From positions 1 to 5,933 of the forward strand of contig CAMLLF010000277.1 in assembly GCA_946480705.1 (NCBI GenBank): a stretch of 5,933 nucleotides of DNA. The letters run 5' to 3'. The stretch is from an uncultured Lysobacteraceae bacterium. Its GTDB lineage: Bacteria > Pseudomonadota > Gammaproteobacteria > Xanthomonadales > Rhodanobacteraceae. The position numbers and the translations under genes were made by a program. The notes under the pieces were generated by a model that was given only the letters and a program-made list of their open reading frames with translations, had not been told where the DNA came from and did no database searches. This document shows, one piece after another, positions 1-4,748 of the stretch (the first letter of the stretch is position 1; each line of letters opens with the position of its first letter).

Positions 1-220
1 GCCCTAGCGCAACGAGGCGCAGCAGATCACTGTAAGACGCTGGAAACGGAACGCCGTAGTGCTCGCAGAAGCGGAACACGTAAATCCCGCCCAATACGGA
101 GCACGCCGCGAACGCTGGCTTCATCAAGGGGCCAATATCTCGTAACCAGGCGCCGCCTTGATCGACAAATTCTCGCGGCGAGGATGTTGTCGGAGAAGGG
201 GTTACTGCCACGTCGGACAT
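1..220 (-). CDS. Hypothetical membrane protein, N-terminal fragment (runs off window)
   Basis: I do not recognise this gene. The reading frame opens at the ATG at 220-218 and stays open for 73 codons to the window edge, so only the N-terminus is visible. The start is preceded by a purine-rich GGATGAAGAAG stretch that can act as a ribosome binding site, and by a possible -10 box about 40 bp upstream. The first 30 residues (MSDVAVTPSPTTSSPREFVD...) are polar and rich in Ser, Thr and Pro. Residues about 33-52 (starting LMKPAFAACSVLGG) form a hydrophobic stretch that fits one membrane helix with the N-terminus probably cytoplasmic. A second hydrophobic segment begins at the edge (LLRLVALG). No catalytic motif is visible in this fragment. 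That it is a real gene is inferred from the open frame, start signals and membrane-like composition. Confidence 0.55.
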   Translation of the reverse strand, partial: MSDVAVTPSPTTSSPREFVDQGGAWLRDIGPLMKPAFAACSVLGGIYVFRFCEHYGVPFPASYSDLLRLVALG

Positions 221-528
221 AGCTTCTTCATCCAATTGATGCTGAGCTGCGAGTGCGCAAGTATACCTTGGGCGCTAAAACATTAAATGGACATTGCTTG
301 GCCGGGTGCGCATTCCGCATAACCACAGATCTGTGTCTCCATCGTGCGGCCACTAGCGATCGCCGGGCGACTGTCTGGGCGGAAGCCAGCCGCGGCGCGA
401 ATCGCATCGCTGCCGACGAGCTTTGAGCCGAAATAGGCCACGAACGCGATCGAAGATCACGCGACAGCTCTGCTCGAGGCGCGAGAGTACATGCGGTGTC
501 AGTCTGGCGCGCTGCTCGCGATTGCGAG
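221..528. other. Gene-free stretch with one 12-bp palindrome
   Basis: No convincing gene is seen on either strand in these 308 bases. Open frames here are rich in Arg and Ser and have no ribosome binding site. The left half is comparatively AT-rich and holds the likely promoter of the leftward membrane protein. A perfect 12-bp palindrome, CACAGATCTGTG, lies at 324-335 and could be an operator, but about one such palindrome is expected by chance in a window of this size. On the minus strand below the KfrA-like gene, one frame (about 350-540) reads like a charged helix (REQRARLTPHVLSRLEQS). It is a possible remnant of a longer C-terminus, but no single frameshift joining it was clear. Confidence 0.4.
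260..265 (-). promoter_or_regulatory. Possible -10 box for the minus-strand membrane protein
   Basis: On the minus strand this reads TATACT, five of six matches to the sigma-70 -10 consensus. It lies 39 bases before the start codon at 220, which is a normal leader length. The matching -35 is poor: TTTAAT at a 16-bp spacing. The call rests mainly on the -10 and its position. Confidence 0.3.
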
Positions 529-927
529 TTACGTCTTGCCGGGTGTGCTCGCTCTATCGGCCGGCGTGTCTGGCAGGAGTAGAGGGCCTCGACGGCGCGT
601 TCGGGGAATTGTTAGCTGAGTGGCTCGAATCGCTGCGATCTCAACTTGCAGCAAAGCGACCCTGATCAGTAGTTGCTCAAGCGCGTCAACAACGACCGCA
701 CCGAGATCGGAATCGCGATGCAAGGTATGGCGAAGCGCGACGGTCCGTTTGCCACGAACCGCGGCAACCATGTCAGAAATATCGCTTAACGAGCCACCGC
801 CAATCGCTTGCCGGACAGCACGGAGCGACGCTTTGGGGTTATTGGTGAGCGCTGCAGCGACGGAGTCCCGCGTCACGAACGGGATGCGCTTGCCTCTACG
901 GGGCTCCGCTAAGTCTTCTTTCCGCAT
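529..927 (-). CDS. Small KfrA_N-like DNA-binding protein
   Basis: This is a 132-residue protein. Residues about 17-59 (FVTRDSVAAALTNN, then ASLRAVRQAIGGGSLSDIS) follow the pattern of the KfrA N-terminal DNA-binding domain. In that domain an opening Val-Thr helix leads to 'vraVr..lGgGS...is', a winged-helix-like region typical of plasmid and accessory-gene regulators. Family members usually continue into a long alpha-helical coiled coil. Here only a short helical stretch follows (about 75-105, DALEQLLIRVALLQVEIAAI), and then an Arg/Pro-rich tail. The protein is therefore either a short variant or a truncated one. The ATG at 927 is the only usable start, because a TGA closes the frame 20 codons upstream and no GTG, TTG or CTG lies between. 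The ribosome binding site is weak. It is transcribed away from the XafT-like gene, and the dif-like site lies in the 106-bp gap between the two. The domain call is from pattern recognition, without a profile search. Confidence 0.6.
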   Translation of the reverse strand: MRKEDLAEPRRGKRIPFVTRDSVAAALTNNPKASLRAVRQAIGGGSLSDISDMVAAVRGKRTVALRHTLHRDSDLGAVVVDALEQLLIRVALLQVEIAAIRATQLTIPRTRRRGPLLLPDTPADRASTPGKT

Positions 928-993
928 CTTGGTCGCCGAATCGGCACTTGGCGGTAGCGCGGCAGGAAGTCCATGTGAGCAGTCGCATCATTA

Positions 994-1020
994 ATTTGAC
1001 ATAATATACATATGCGATCG
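994..1020 (-). other. dif-like Xer recombination site, left end of the element
   Basis: On the plus strand the site reads ATTTGACATAA (XerD-type arm, 994-1004; one mismatch to the E. coli arm read in this direction), then TATACA (1005-1010, identical to the dif central region), then TATGCGATCG (XerC-type side). The E. coli order is ATTTAACATAA, TATACA, TTATGCGCACC. The site therefore lacks one T at the junction of the centre and the XerC arm. Positions 1005-1019 are repeated exactly at 2439-2453. The strong XerD arm lies outside the repeat, on the flanking side. This fits a host-derived XerD half joined to an element-derived XerC half. The identity as a dif-type site is seen directly; the polarity of the junction is an inference. 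Confidence 0.78.
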
Positions 1021-1033
1021 TTCGGGGGTTCCG

Positions 1034-1699
1034 ATGACGGCCGCTAAGACCCGGAAAATCCGCCGTCGTCGGCGCCCCTGGTTCATCAGCCCCGAGGGGT
1101 TTCGGGAGCTGCGCATGTCGCTGTTTCTGAGCCGTGAAGCCTGCGCCGGTGAGCTTGGGGTCAGCGTGCGGACGATCCGGCATTGGGACACTGGCCGAAA
1201 CCGCGTGCCGTGGTCGGCGATCCGCTTGTTGCGCCTGATGCGTGGCGGCGATCTTGAGCAGCTTTCGCCGGACTGGCGCGGCTACGTGCTGCGCGGCGAC
1301 ACGATCTGGACGCCTGAGGGACATTCGCTCAAGTCGGGCGAGGCCGCGTGGTGGTCGCTGCTGGTGCGCCGCGCACGCGCTTTCGACACGCTGCATGCCC
1401 GGCCACCCCCGCCGTCGGCGGGCGGCGGTCTGGCCGAACGTTCGGCCGACCTAGACGAATACGCCCCAAGCTACGAAGCGAGGTTCGCCCCGCCGGACGC
1501 CATAGCCGCGCCATCCATCGCCCTGGGCCGCATCCCGCCGAACCAGCTTTTGATGCTGATCGTCCAGCCAGAGCAAGCCAGGTTGCTCATTGAGGCCTCT
1601 GCAGCCCACCCCGGCGCCGGCGCAGCCGGCGCCGGGGTGGGCGCTGGGCTTGTCTCTATAACAACAAAGAGGGCGCTCTCAGAAGGAATCAAGCAATGA
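1034..1699 (+). CDS. XafT-like (VC1465/DUF3653 family) Xer recombination activation factor
   Basis: The family activates host XerC/XerD at dif-like sites, so that phages and satellites with imperfect att sites can integrate or excise; XafT of the TLC satellite phage is the studied example. Residues 1-17 are very basic (TRKIRRRRRPW). Residues 20-66 form a helix-turn-helix (FRELRMSLFLSREACAGELG, then VSVRTIRHWDTGRNRVPW). Residues about 78-120 carry the family signature: DWRGYVLRGDTIWTPEGHSL followed by AAWWSLLVRRARAFD. After about residue 125 comes an extension of nearly 100 residues: a Pro/Gly linker, a short amphipathic helix (IPPNQLLMLIVQPEQARLLI) and a Gly/Ala run (191-206) encoded by a perfect hairpin. 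The start at 1034 has GGGGGTT 4-10 bases upstream. The gene begins 14 bp inside the dif-like site, and its TGA overlaps a following ATG. The recombination role is inferred from the family and from the adjacent site. Confidence 0.82.
   Translation: MTAAKTRKIRRRRRPWFISPEGFRELRMSLFLSREACAGELGVSVRTIRHWDTGRNRVPWSAIRLLRLMRGGDLEQLSPDWRGYVLRGDTIWTPEGHSLKSGEAAWWSLLVRRARAFDTLHARPPPPSAGGGLAERSADLDEYAPSYEARFAPPDAIAAPSIALGRIPPNQLLMLIVQPEQARLLIEASAAHPGAGAAGAGVGAGLVSITTKRALSEGIKQ
1604..1642. repeat. Perfect 18-bp inverted repeat (hairpin) inside the XafT-like gene
   Basis: Positions 1604-1621 are the exact reverse complement of 1625-1642, with a three-base GCA loop. The stem is almost pure G+C (it contains GGCGCC), so it would be very stable as RNA or single-stranded DNA. 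It lies within codons 191-203 and forces a Gly/Ala run. No T-tract follows, so it is not a typical intrinsic terminator. It could slow transcription or translation between the first two genes, protect the mRNA, or act as a single-strand structure such as an origin or packaging signal. These roles are guesses. Confidence 0.9.
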
Positions 1700-1701
1700 T
1701 G
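1682..1701 (+). promoter_or_regulatory. Strong ribosome binding site and ATGATG at the XafT-like stop codon
   Basis: GAAGGA is followed 8 bases later by ATGATG at 1696-1701, which overlaps the TGA (1697-1699) of the XafT-like gene. This is a classic translational-coupling layout. The frame it opens does not match the ribbon-helix-helix gene that begins at 1772. It runs through that gene out of frame and meets no stop until 2463, in frame with the third gene. It may mark a leader peptide, or an older start of the second gene later put out of frame. Confidence 0.35.
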
Positions 1702-1721
1702 CGGGTTTCCGAAGATTTACG

Positions 1722-1750
1722 TGGGGCCATTTTGGGGCCACAATGGGGCC
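1722..1750. repeat. Three TGGGGCC direct repeats at exact 11-bp spacing
   Basis: TGGGGCC occurs at 1722-1728, 1733-1739 and 1744-1750, so each copy starts 11 bp after the last and all face the same side of the helix. The copies end 21 bp before the start of the ribbon-helix-helix gene. Proteins of that fold often bind short tandem repeats in their own leader and repress themselves. An operator is therefore the leading reading; small iterons are an alternative. Confidence 0.65.
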
Positions 1751-1771
1751 GGACGAAACGAGGCGTCGGTT

Positions 1772-2071
1772 ATGCCGGAAACCCGGAAATTGAACCTGCG
1801 ATTGCCGCCCGAGCTTCACGCAGCCCTGCTCGACTTGGCCGAGCACGAGTGCACGAGCGCGAATGCGGTGATGGTGGCGGCACTGCGCAACTGGATCGAG
1901 TACCGCTCTCGTCGAAGGTCGTCGGCAGTGCGTCAGCCGTTGCCTGGACACGCTCCGGCCGTCAGGCCGGTCAGCAACAAAAGCGCGGACGTCGTGCCGC
2001 GAGTCGGAGCGAACCAGCCCTGCCCGTGCGGCAGCGGCCAGAAGTACAAGCGTTGCCACGGCAAGGCTTGA
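1772..2071 (+). CDS. Ribbon-helix-helix DNA-binding protein with C-terminal SEC-C zinc motif
   Basis: This 99-residue protein has two parts. Residues 4-46 look like an Arc/MetJ-type ribbon-helix-helix: a short strand with alternating residues ([12 protein letters not shown]), then two helices ([20 protein letters not shown] and [10 protein letters not shown]). Such proteins bind DNA as dimers through the strand. After a basic Pro-rich linker, residues 80-97 form a SEC-C motif ([19 protein letters not shown]) with the C-x-C-x8-C-H zinc ligands C84, C86, C95 and H96. SEC-C motifs sit at the ends of SecA and many unrelated proteins, where they bind zinc and partner proteins or RNA. I chose ATG 1772 because GAGG lies 8 bases upstream and the domain begins directly after it. 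An in-frame ATG at 1721 lies within the repeat array and lacks a ribosome binding site. The likely role is a regulator of the element, probably of its own operon through the upstream repeats; this is an inference. Confidence 0.75.
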   Translation: MPETRKLNLRLPPELHAALLDLAEHECTSANAVMVAALRNWIEYRSRRRSSAVRQPLPGHAPAVRPVSNKSADVVPRVGANQPCPCGSGQKYKRCHGKA

Positions 2072-2075
2072 AGGT

Positions 2076-2112
2076 GCCGTCCCCGGCTACTTTGCCGGTG
2101 TCCGGGGACGGC
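2076..2112. terminator. Hairpin between the second and third element genes
   Basis: GCCGTCCCCGG (2076-2086) pairs perfectly with CCGGGGACGGC (2102-2112) around a 15-base loop. A smaller inner hairpin (CCGGC with GCCGG) competes for part of the left arm. It starts five bases after the stop of the ribbon-helix-helix gene. There is no T-run after it, so it may be a weak terminator or an mRNA-stabilising structure rather than a strict intrinsic terminator. Confidence 0.45.
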
Positions 2113-2129
2113 GGTTGCTCTCACAACCA

Positions 2130-2149
2130 GGGGTTTAACCCCCGAAGGA
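2130..2149 (+). promoter_or_regulatory. Palindrome and ribosome binding site ahead of the third element gene
   Basis: GGGGTTTAACCCC (2130-2142) is symmetric about its central T. AAGGA follows at 2145-2149, 8 bases before the ATG at 2158. The good Shine-Dalgarno decides the start of the third gene. The adjoining symmetry could be an operator or a short mRNA hairpin limiting ribosome access. Confidence 0.4.
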
Positions 2150-2157
2150 ATGATCCC

Positions 2158-2463
2158 ATGAAACAGGATCTTGCGGCGGCCTGTCGCTTCTTCAGTATCG
2201 ACGATGCATTGCGGTGGGCGGCTGCCGCCTACTACGCCGCTAGTCGATCCGTCGAACTGCCCGATGGTCAAGCGTGGATCGTCGACGGCGTTCCCTATGC
2301 ATCAGGGTTGGACTTTGGCTATGCGTCTCCGGCGGTCTCTTTTTACGATCTGGAAATGAACCGTTTACCGCCGACGACGGCGGCTCAAGACGTCGATGGG
2401 GTCGACGCTTGCGAAGGTCAGCACGGCAGTCGACGCGCTATACATATGCGATCAAAACAATGA
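2158..2463 (+). CDS. Hypothetical 101-residue protein at the right end of the element
   Basis: I do not recognise this protein. The N-terminal third is helical and Ala-rich (QDLAAACRFFSIDDALRWAA, then AAYYAASRS). The middle is rich in aromatic residues (GQAWIVDGVPYASGLDFGYA, then FYDLEMNRL), and the acidic tail is probably disordered. There is no signal peptide, membrane helix or known catalytic motif. The start is fixed by AAGGA at 2145-2149. The right att repeat lies within the last codons, encoding IHMRS, so the final Lys-Gln and the stop codon come from flanking DNA. In the predicted circle the tail would become IHMRS-FGGSDDGR and stop at 1045-1047, overlapping the start of the XafT-like gene. 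This dependence on the junction suggests the gene belongs to the element. Its function is unknown. Confidence 0.62.
   Translation: MKQDLAAACRFFSIDDALRWAAAAYYAASRSVELPDGQAWIVDGVPYASGLDFGYASPAVSFYDLEMNRLPPTTAAQDVDGVDACEGQHGSRRAIHMRSKQ
2428..2454 (-). other. Degenerate dif-like site, right end of the element
   Basis: The plus strand reads AGTCGACGCGC in the XerD-arm position (2428-2438), then TATACA and TATGCGATC (2439-2453), identical to the left site. Only five of eleven arm positions match the left XerD arm, so this half is probably a poor XerD site. That matches the att site of the TLC satellite phage, which lacks a proper XerD site and needs XafT. If this is right, the arm came with the element and the sequence after 2453 is host DNA. 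Confidence 0.65.
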
Positions 2464-2671
2464 GTCGCGATCGTCCCATCCTGTCGTGCTCGTTGACGTC
2501 TGTCGTCCTCACCCAGGCTTGCTGCATTCGAACGGATGATTGGCGCATGTGACAGCGTTGCGCAGCGCCATGTAGCCGGAAGCGCAGCGTCACGATCGCC
2601 GGAGATTAGGTACGGGACTCCGAGTATCTTTAGTTGCCGCGGCCACTACGCCCCGCAGCCCCGCGAACACC
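2464..2671. other. Gene-free gap right of the element
   Basis: These 208 bases separate the right att site from the lipoprotein gene. I see no gene, clear promoter or terminator. A possible -10 (TATCTT, about 2626-2631) has no good -35. An imperfect 11-bp direct repeat (CTGTCGTGCTC at 2481, CTGTCGTCCTC at 2500) is present and may be chance. Confidence 0.4.
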
Positions 2672-3364
2672 ATGCGCAATCACGTCATCAGATCCATCTT
2701 GTCGGTCTTGCTCGCAGTGTTGTTCGCCGGCTGCGCGACGGTGGCCAGGCGAGACGATCACGTGGCGCGGATTGAACTGCTGGCGCTGCTGCAGACCTTG
2801 AATGCCGAGCTGCTCAGCCACGACAGCGCAACGCTGACACTGGAGCGTTGGTGCGGCGACCATCGCCTTGCCACGCCCGCGCGCATCATCGCGCGGCGTA
2901 CCAACAACCGCGACGAGCCTGACAAGCCTGTTCCCGACGATTTGCGTGCGCGGCTTGCCATCGACGCGGCCGAACCACTGCGTTATCGCCACGTGCAGCT
3001 CGCGTGTGGCGAACACGTGCTGTCGGAAGCCGACAACTGGTACGTGCCGGCGCGGCTGACGCCTGACATGAACCGGCAGCTCGACACCACCGAGGAGCCG
3101 TTCGGCAAGGTCGTCAAGGCGCTCGGATTCCAGCGCCGCACAGTGAGCGCGGAGCTGCTGTGGTCGCCCTTGCCGGCACAGTGGGAGATGCAACCGGAGA
3201 CCGCATCCGCCCCCTCGCCCACGGCACCGCTGCGCATCCCCCCCAGCGTGCTGCGCCATCGTGCGGTGTTGTACAGCGCCACGCAGCAGCCGATCAGTGC
3301 GCTGGAAGAAACCTACACCTCGGCACTCTTCCGGTTCGGGCGCTGGCGTGCGTGGTTGCCCTAG
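2672..3364 (+). CDS. Lipoprotein with chorismate-lyase-like domain
   Basis: This is a 230-residue exported lipoprotein. Residues 1-20 are a signal peptide (basic start, hydrophobic SILSVLLAVLFAG) ending in the lipobox LFAG-C21, so the mature protein is probably lipid-anchored. The rest resembles the UbiC/chorismate-lyase-like fold (DUF98 relatives). Helical residues 33-60 (IELLALLQTLNAELLSHDSA) come first. Strands 104-126 (YRHVQLACGEHVLSEADNWY) follow, then RLTPDMNRQLDTTEEPFGKV (128-147), RR at 155-156, and the final VLRHRAVLYSATQQPISALE leading to E212. Lyases of this fold act in the cytoplasm on chorismate. A secreted relative more likely binds or changes another small acid, so no reaction is claimed. 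The ribosome binding site before ATG 2672 is weak, but the signal peptide begins exactly there. The gene stands alone, 174 bp before the next. The fold call is by eye. Confidence 0.7.
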   Translation: MRNHVIRSILSVLLAVLFAGCATVARRDDHVARIELLALLQTLNAELLSHDSATLTLERWCGDHRLATPARIIARRTNNRDEPDKPVPDDLRARLAIDAAEPLRYRHVQLACGEHVLSEADNWYVPARLTPDMNRQLDTTEEPFGKVVKALGFQRRTVSAELLWSPLPAQWEMQPETASAPSPTAPLRIPPSVLRHRAVLYSATQQPISALEETYTSALFRFGRWRAWLP

Positions 3365-3371
3365 GGCAACC
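3354..3371. terminator. Perfect 18-bp palindrome across the lipoprotein stop codon
   Basis: GGTTGCCCTAGGGCAACC is fully symmetric and can fold as a 7-bp stem (GGUUGCC/GGCAACC) with a CUAG loop. It contains the TAG stop at 3362-3364. A symmetric 18-mer is not expected by chance in a window this size. No T-run follows, so termination is only possible. Protection of the mRNA 3' end or a protein-binding site are alternatives. Confidence 0.5.
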
Positions 3372-3447
3372 GCTCTTCAACCCTATGCTCGTCCCAGGAC
3401 AACAATCACGGGTTGTCGACGGCCCCATGGATGGCGCCACCCTCCGC

Positions 3448-3453
3448 TAGAAT
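3448..3453 (+). promoter_or_regulatory. Possible -10 box for the AraC-family regulator gene
   Basis: TAGAAT matches five of six bases of the -10 consensus and lies 85 bp before the chosen start of the regulator. No good -35 sits at the expected distance, so an activator-dependent or alternative promoter is possible. It is the only candidate I see in the 174-bp gap. Confidence 0.25.
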
Positions 3454-3538
3454 GGCCCCCCGCTGCCGTCGAGCACGCCACGCCGCTGCGTCTGTCGCAT
3501 CGGCGGCGCTCGCCACCAACACAGGACGCCGGCTGTCG

Positions 3539-4639
3539 ATGGAAACAGTGTTGTTGCTCGGAGTCATACAGGGCGTGATCACCGGGCTGGGGTTGCTGTT
3601 CTATGCCGGACGCAGGAATGGCTCGCACTGGCTGGCTTTTGGTGTACTGGCGCTGTCGCTGACCCTGCTGCGACTGTGGACGCACGCGGCCGGGCTCGAA
3701 GCGCATTGGTGGCTGCGGCGGCTGCCGCTCAGCTTCGATCTGGCGATCTTTCCACTGTTCTACCTGTACGCGCTGAGTCTCACGGCGGCTTCGGCCGCAT
3801 CGATCCGTCGCGCGTTCGCGTGGTTGCTGCCGTGGACGATCTTCATCGGCTATTCCGTACTCGTCTACGCGGCGGCTACCGGAGAATCGAGCGTTCCGCA
3901 GATGGATGCGGTCGCCGGGCAGTGGCACTACCGGCAGCTCAAGCGGATCGAGGATTACCTGACGATCGGAATCAACACCGCGCTGGCGGTGCTCATCTGG
4001 TCGCGGGTCAGTCGCCACTACGCCCGCATCGTGAACTGGTTGCCCGAGCGGTTCGCGGATCTGCTGCGCGTGTTGAAGACCGTCATGGTCCTGGTGCTGG
4101 TCACGGCCATCATCAACCTGATCAGCTTTTCGGCAGAGCACCTTTTGGGGCTCGGCGATCGCGGTGTTTTCAGCCACGCGGCCCAGGCCTTTTATGTCGT
4201 GCTGGTGTACACGGTCGGAATCGTCGGCTTCCGGCTGAAGGATCTGCCGCAGTTTCCGGATGCGACGACCGGGTCCGTCCCGCCTGCCCGGCCGGATCCG
4301 CGCACCGATGATGCGTTCCAGAAGCTGCAAGCACTGATGCAGACCTCGCGGTTGTTTGCCGAGCCCGATCTGAATCTCAACGATGTCGCGCAACGCCTGG
4401 GTTGGACCGCGGCCGAAACCTCCCGGGTGATCAAGGAAGGCTCGGGCAAGCACTTCCGCGCTTACGTCAATGAGTTCCGCGTCGAGGCCGTCAAGCAGAA
4501 GCTGCGCGATGCCGACTACCGCAGCGTGTCGGTATTGGCGATCTCGCTCGAAAGCGGTTTCAACTCCGAATCGAGTTTCTATCGCGTATTCAAGGCTGCA
4601 ACAGGCCTGTCGCCCACCGATTTCCGCCAGCGGCCCTAG
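3539..4639 (+). CDS. Seven-transmembrane AraC-family transcriptional regulator
   Basis: This 366-residue protein couples a membrane sensor to a DNA-binding domain. Seven hydrophobic segments lie at about 3-22, 32-50, 63-82, 93-112, 138-157, 178-197 and 215-232. A Pro-rich linker (240-256) leads to an AraC/XylS domain at about 260-363. Its first helix-turn-helix is LNLNDVAQRLGWTAAETSRV and the second is SVLAISLESGFNSESSFYRV, closing with the usual F-K-x-A-T-G-L-S-P-x-x-F-R signature. Membrane-anchored AraC regulators of this layout are known in Gram-negative bacteria; their ligands are mostly unknown. I chose ATG 3539 over upstream in-frame starts because AGGA lies at 3523-3526 and the preceding stretch is Arg/Ala-rich and not membrane-like. 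The serine hydrolase follows 109 bp downstream on the same strand and is a plausible target, with a signal sensed at the inner membrane. That link is inferred from position only. Confidence 0.88.
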   Translation: METVLLLGVIQGVITGLGLLFYAGRRNGSHWLAFGVLALSLTLLRLWTHAAGLEAHWWLRRLPLSFDLAIFPLFYLYALSLTAASAASIRRAFAWLLPWTIFIGYSVLVYAAATGESSVPQMDAVAGQWHYRQLKRIEDYLTIGINTALAVLIWSRVSRHYARIVNWLPERFADLLRVLKTVMVLVLVTAIINLISFSAEHLLGLGDRGVFSHAAQAFYVVLVYTVGIVGFRLKDLPQFPDATTGSVPPARPDPRTDDAFQKLQALMQTSRLFAEPDLNLNDVAQRLGWTAAETSRVIKEGSGKHFRAYVNEFRVEAVKQKLRDADYRSVSVLAISLESGFNSESSFYRVFKAATGLSPTDFRQRP

Positions 4640-4748
4640 CCGGAAACGGCCTCCCATCTTTTTCCGAGAGCATCCATTTCGCCGGCGGGAAGCCTGTCGG
4701 CCGTGGCTGGGGGAGCCTGAGCGCTCGTTTCCCAGGAAGAGCCACCCG

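Larger units (their letters stand above)
1005..2453 (+). mobile_element. Mini-IMEX: 1.43-kb Xer-dependent integrative element
   Basis: The segment is bounded by exact 15-bp direct repeats, TATACATATGCGATC, at 1005-1019 and 2439-2453, giving a unit of 1434 bp. The repeats are the centre plus XerC arm of a dif-like site. The first gene inside is an XafT-like Xer activation factor. In the Vibrio TLC satellite phage, such a factor drives XerC/XerD recombination at a poor att site. No recombinase, replication initiator or coat gene is visible. The element would depend on host XerC/XerD for movement, and on a helper or the host for any copying, or it is a decayed remnant. All three genes point the same way. 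Related elements of filamentous-phage type are usually several kilobases, so this is notably small. Whether it still excises cannot be judged from sequence alone. Confidence 0.72.

Noticed and set aside
306..324. GGTGCGCATTC and nearby CGCATAA, resembling a dif XerC arm
   Set aside because: No matching central region or XerD arm follows; the likeness is short enough to be chance.
423..665. Short plus-strand frame rich in Arg and Ser
   Set aside because: It overlaps the KfrA-like gene antisense, has no ribosome binding site and no protein-like pattern.
996..1001. TTGACA as a -35 box for the XafT-like gene
   Set aside because: No -10-like hexamer lies 16-18 bases downstream; the bases are explained by the XerD arm.
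2401..2436. Repeated TCGACGC (2402 and 2430) near the right att site as accessory recombination sites
   Set aside because: Seven bases repeated twice in GC-rich DNA is within chance, with no spacing rule to support a role.
1696..2463. A 255-residue reading frame spanning the second and third element genes
   Set aside because: Its middle is Arg/Ser/Pro-rich shadow of the ribbon-helix-helix gene in another frame. Only the part from 2158, with its own ribosome binding site, is taken as a gene.
4638..4672. GCCG-GAAA-CGGC hairpin with a nearby TTTTT as a terminator for the AraC gene
   Set aside because: The stem is only four pairs and the T-run is separated from it by several bases.
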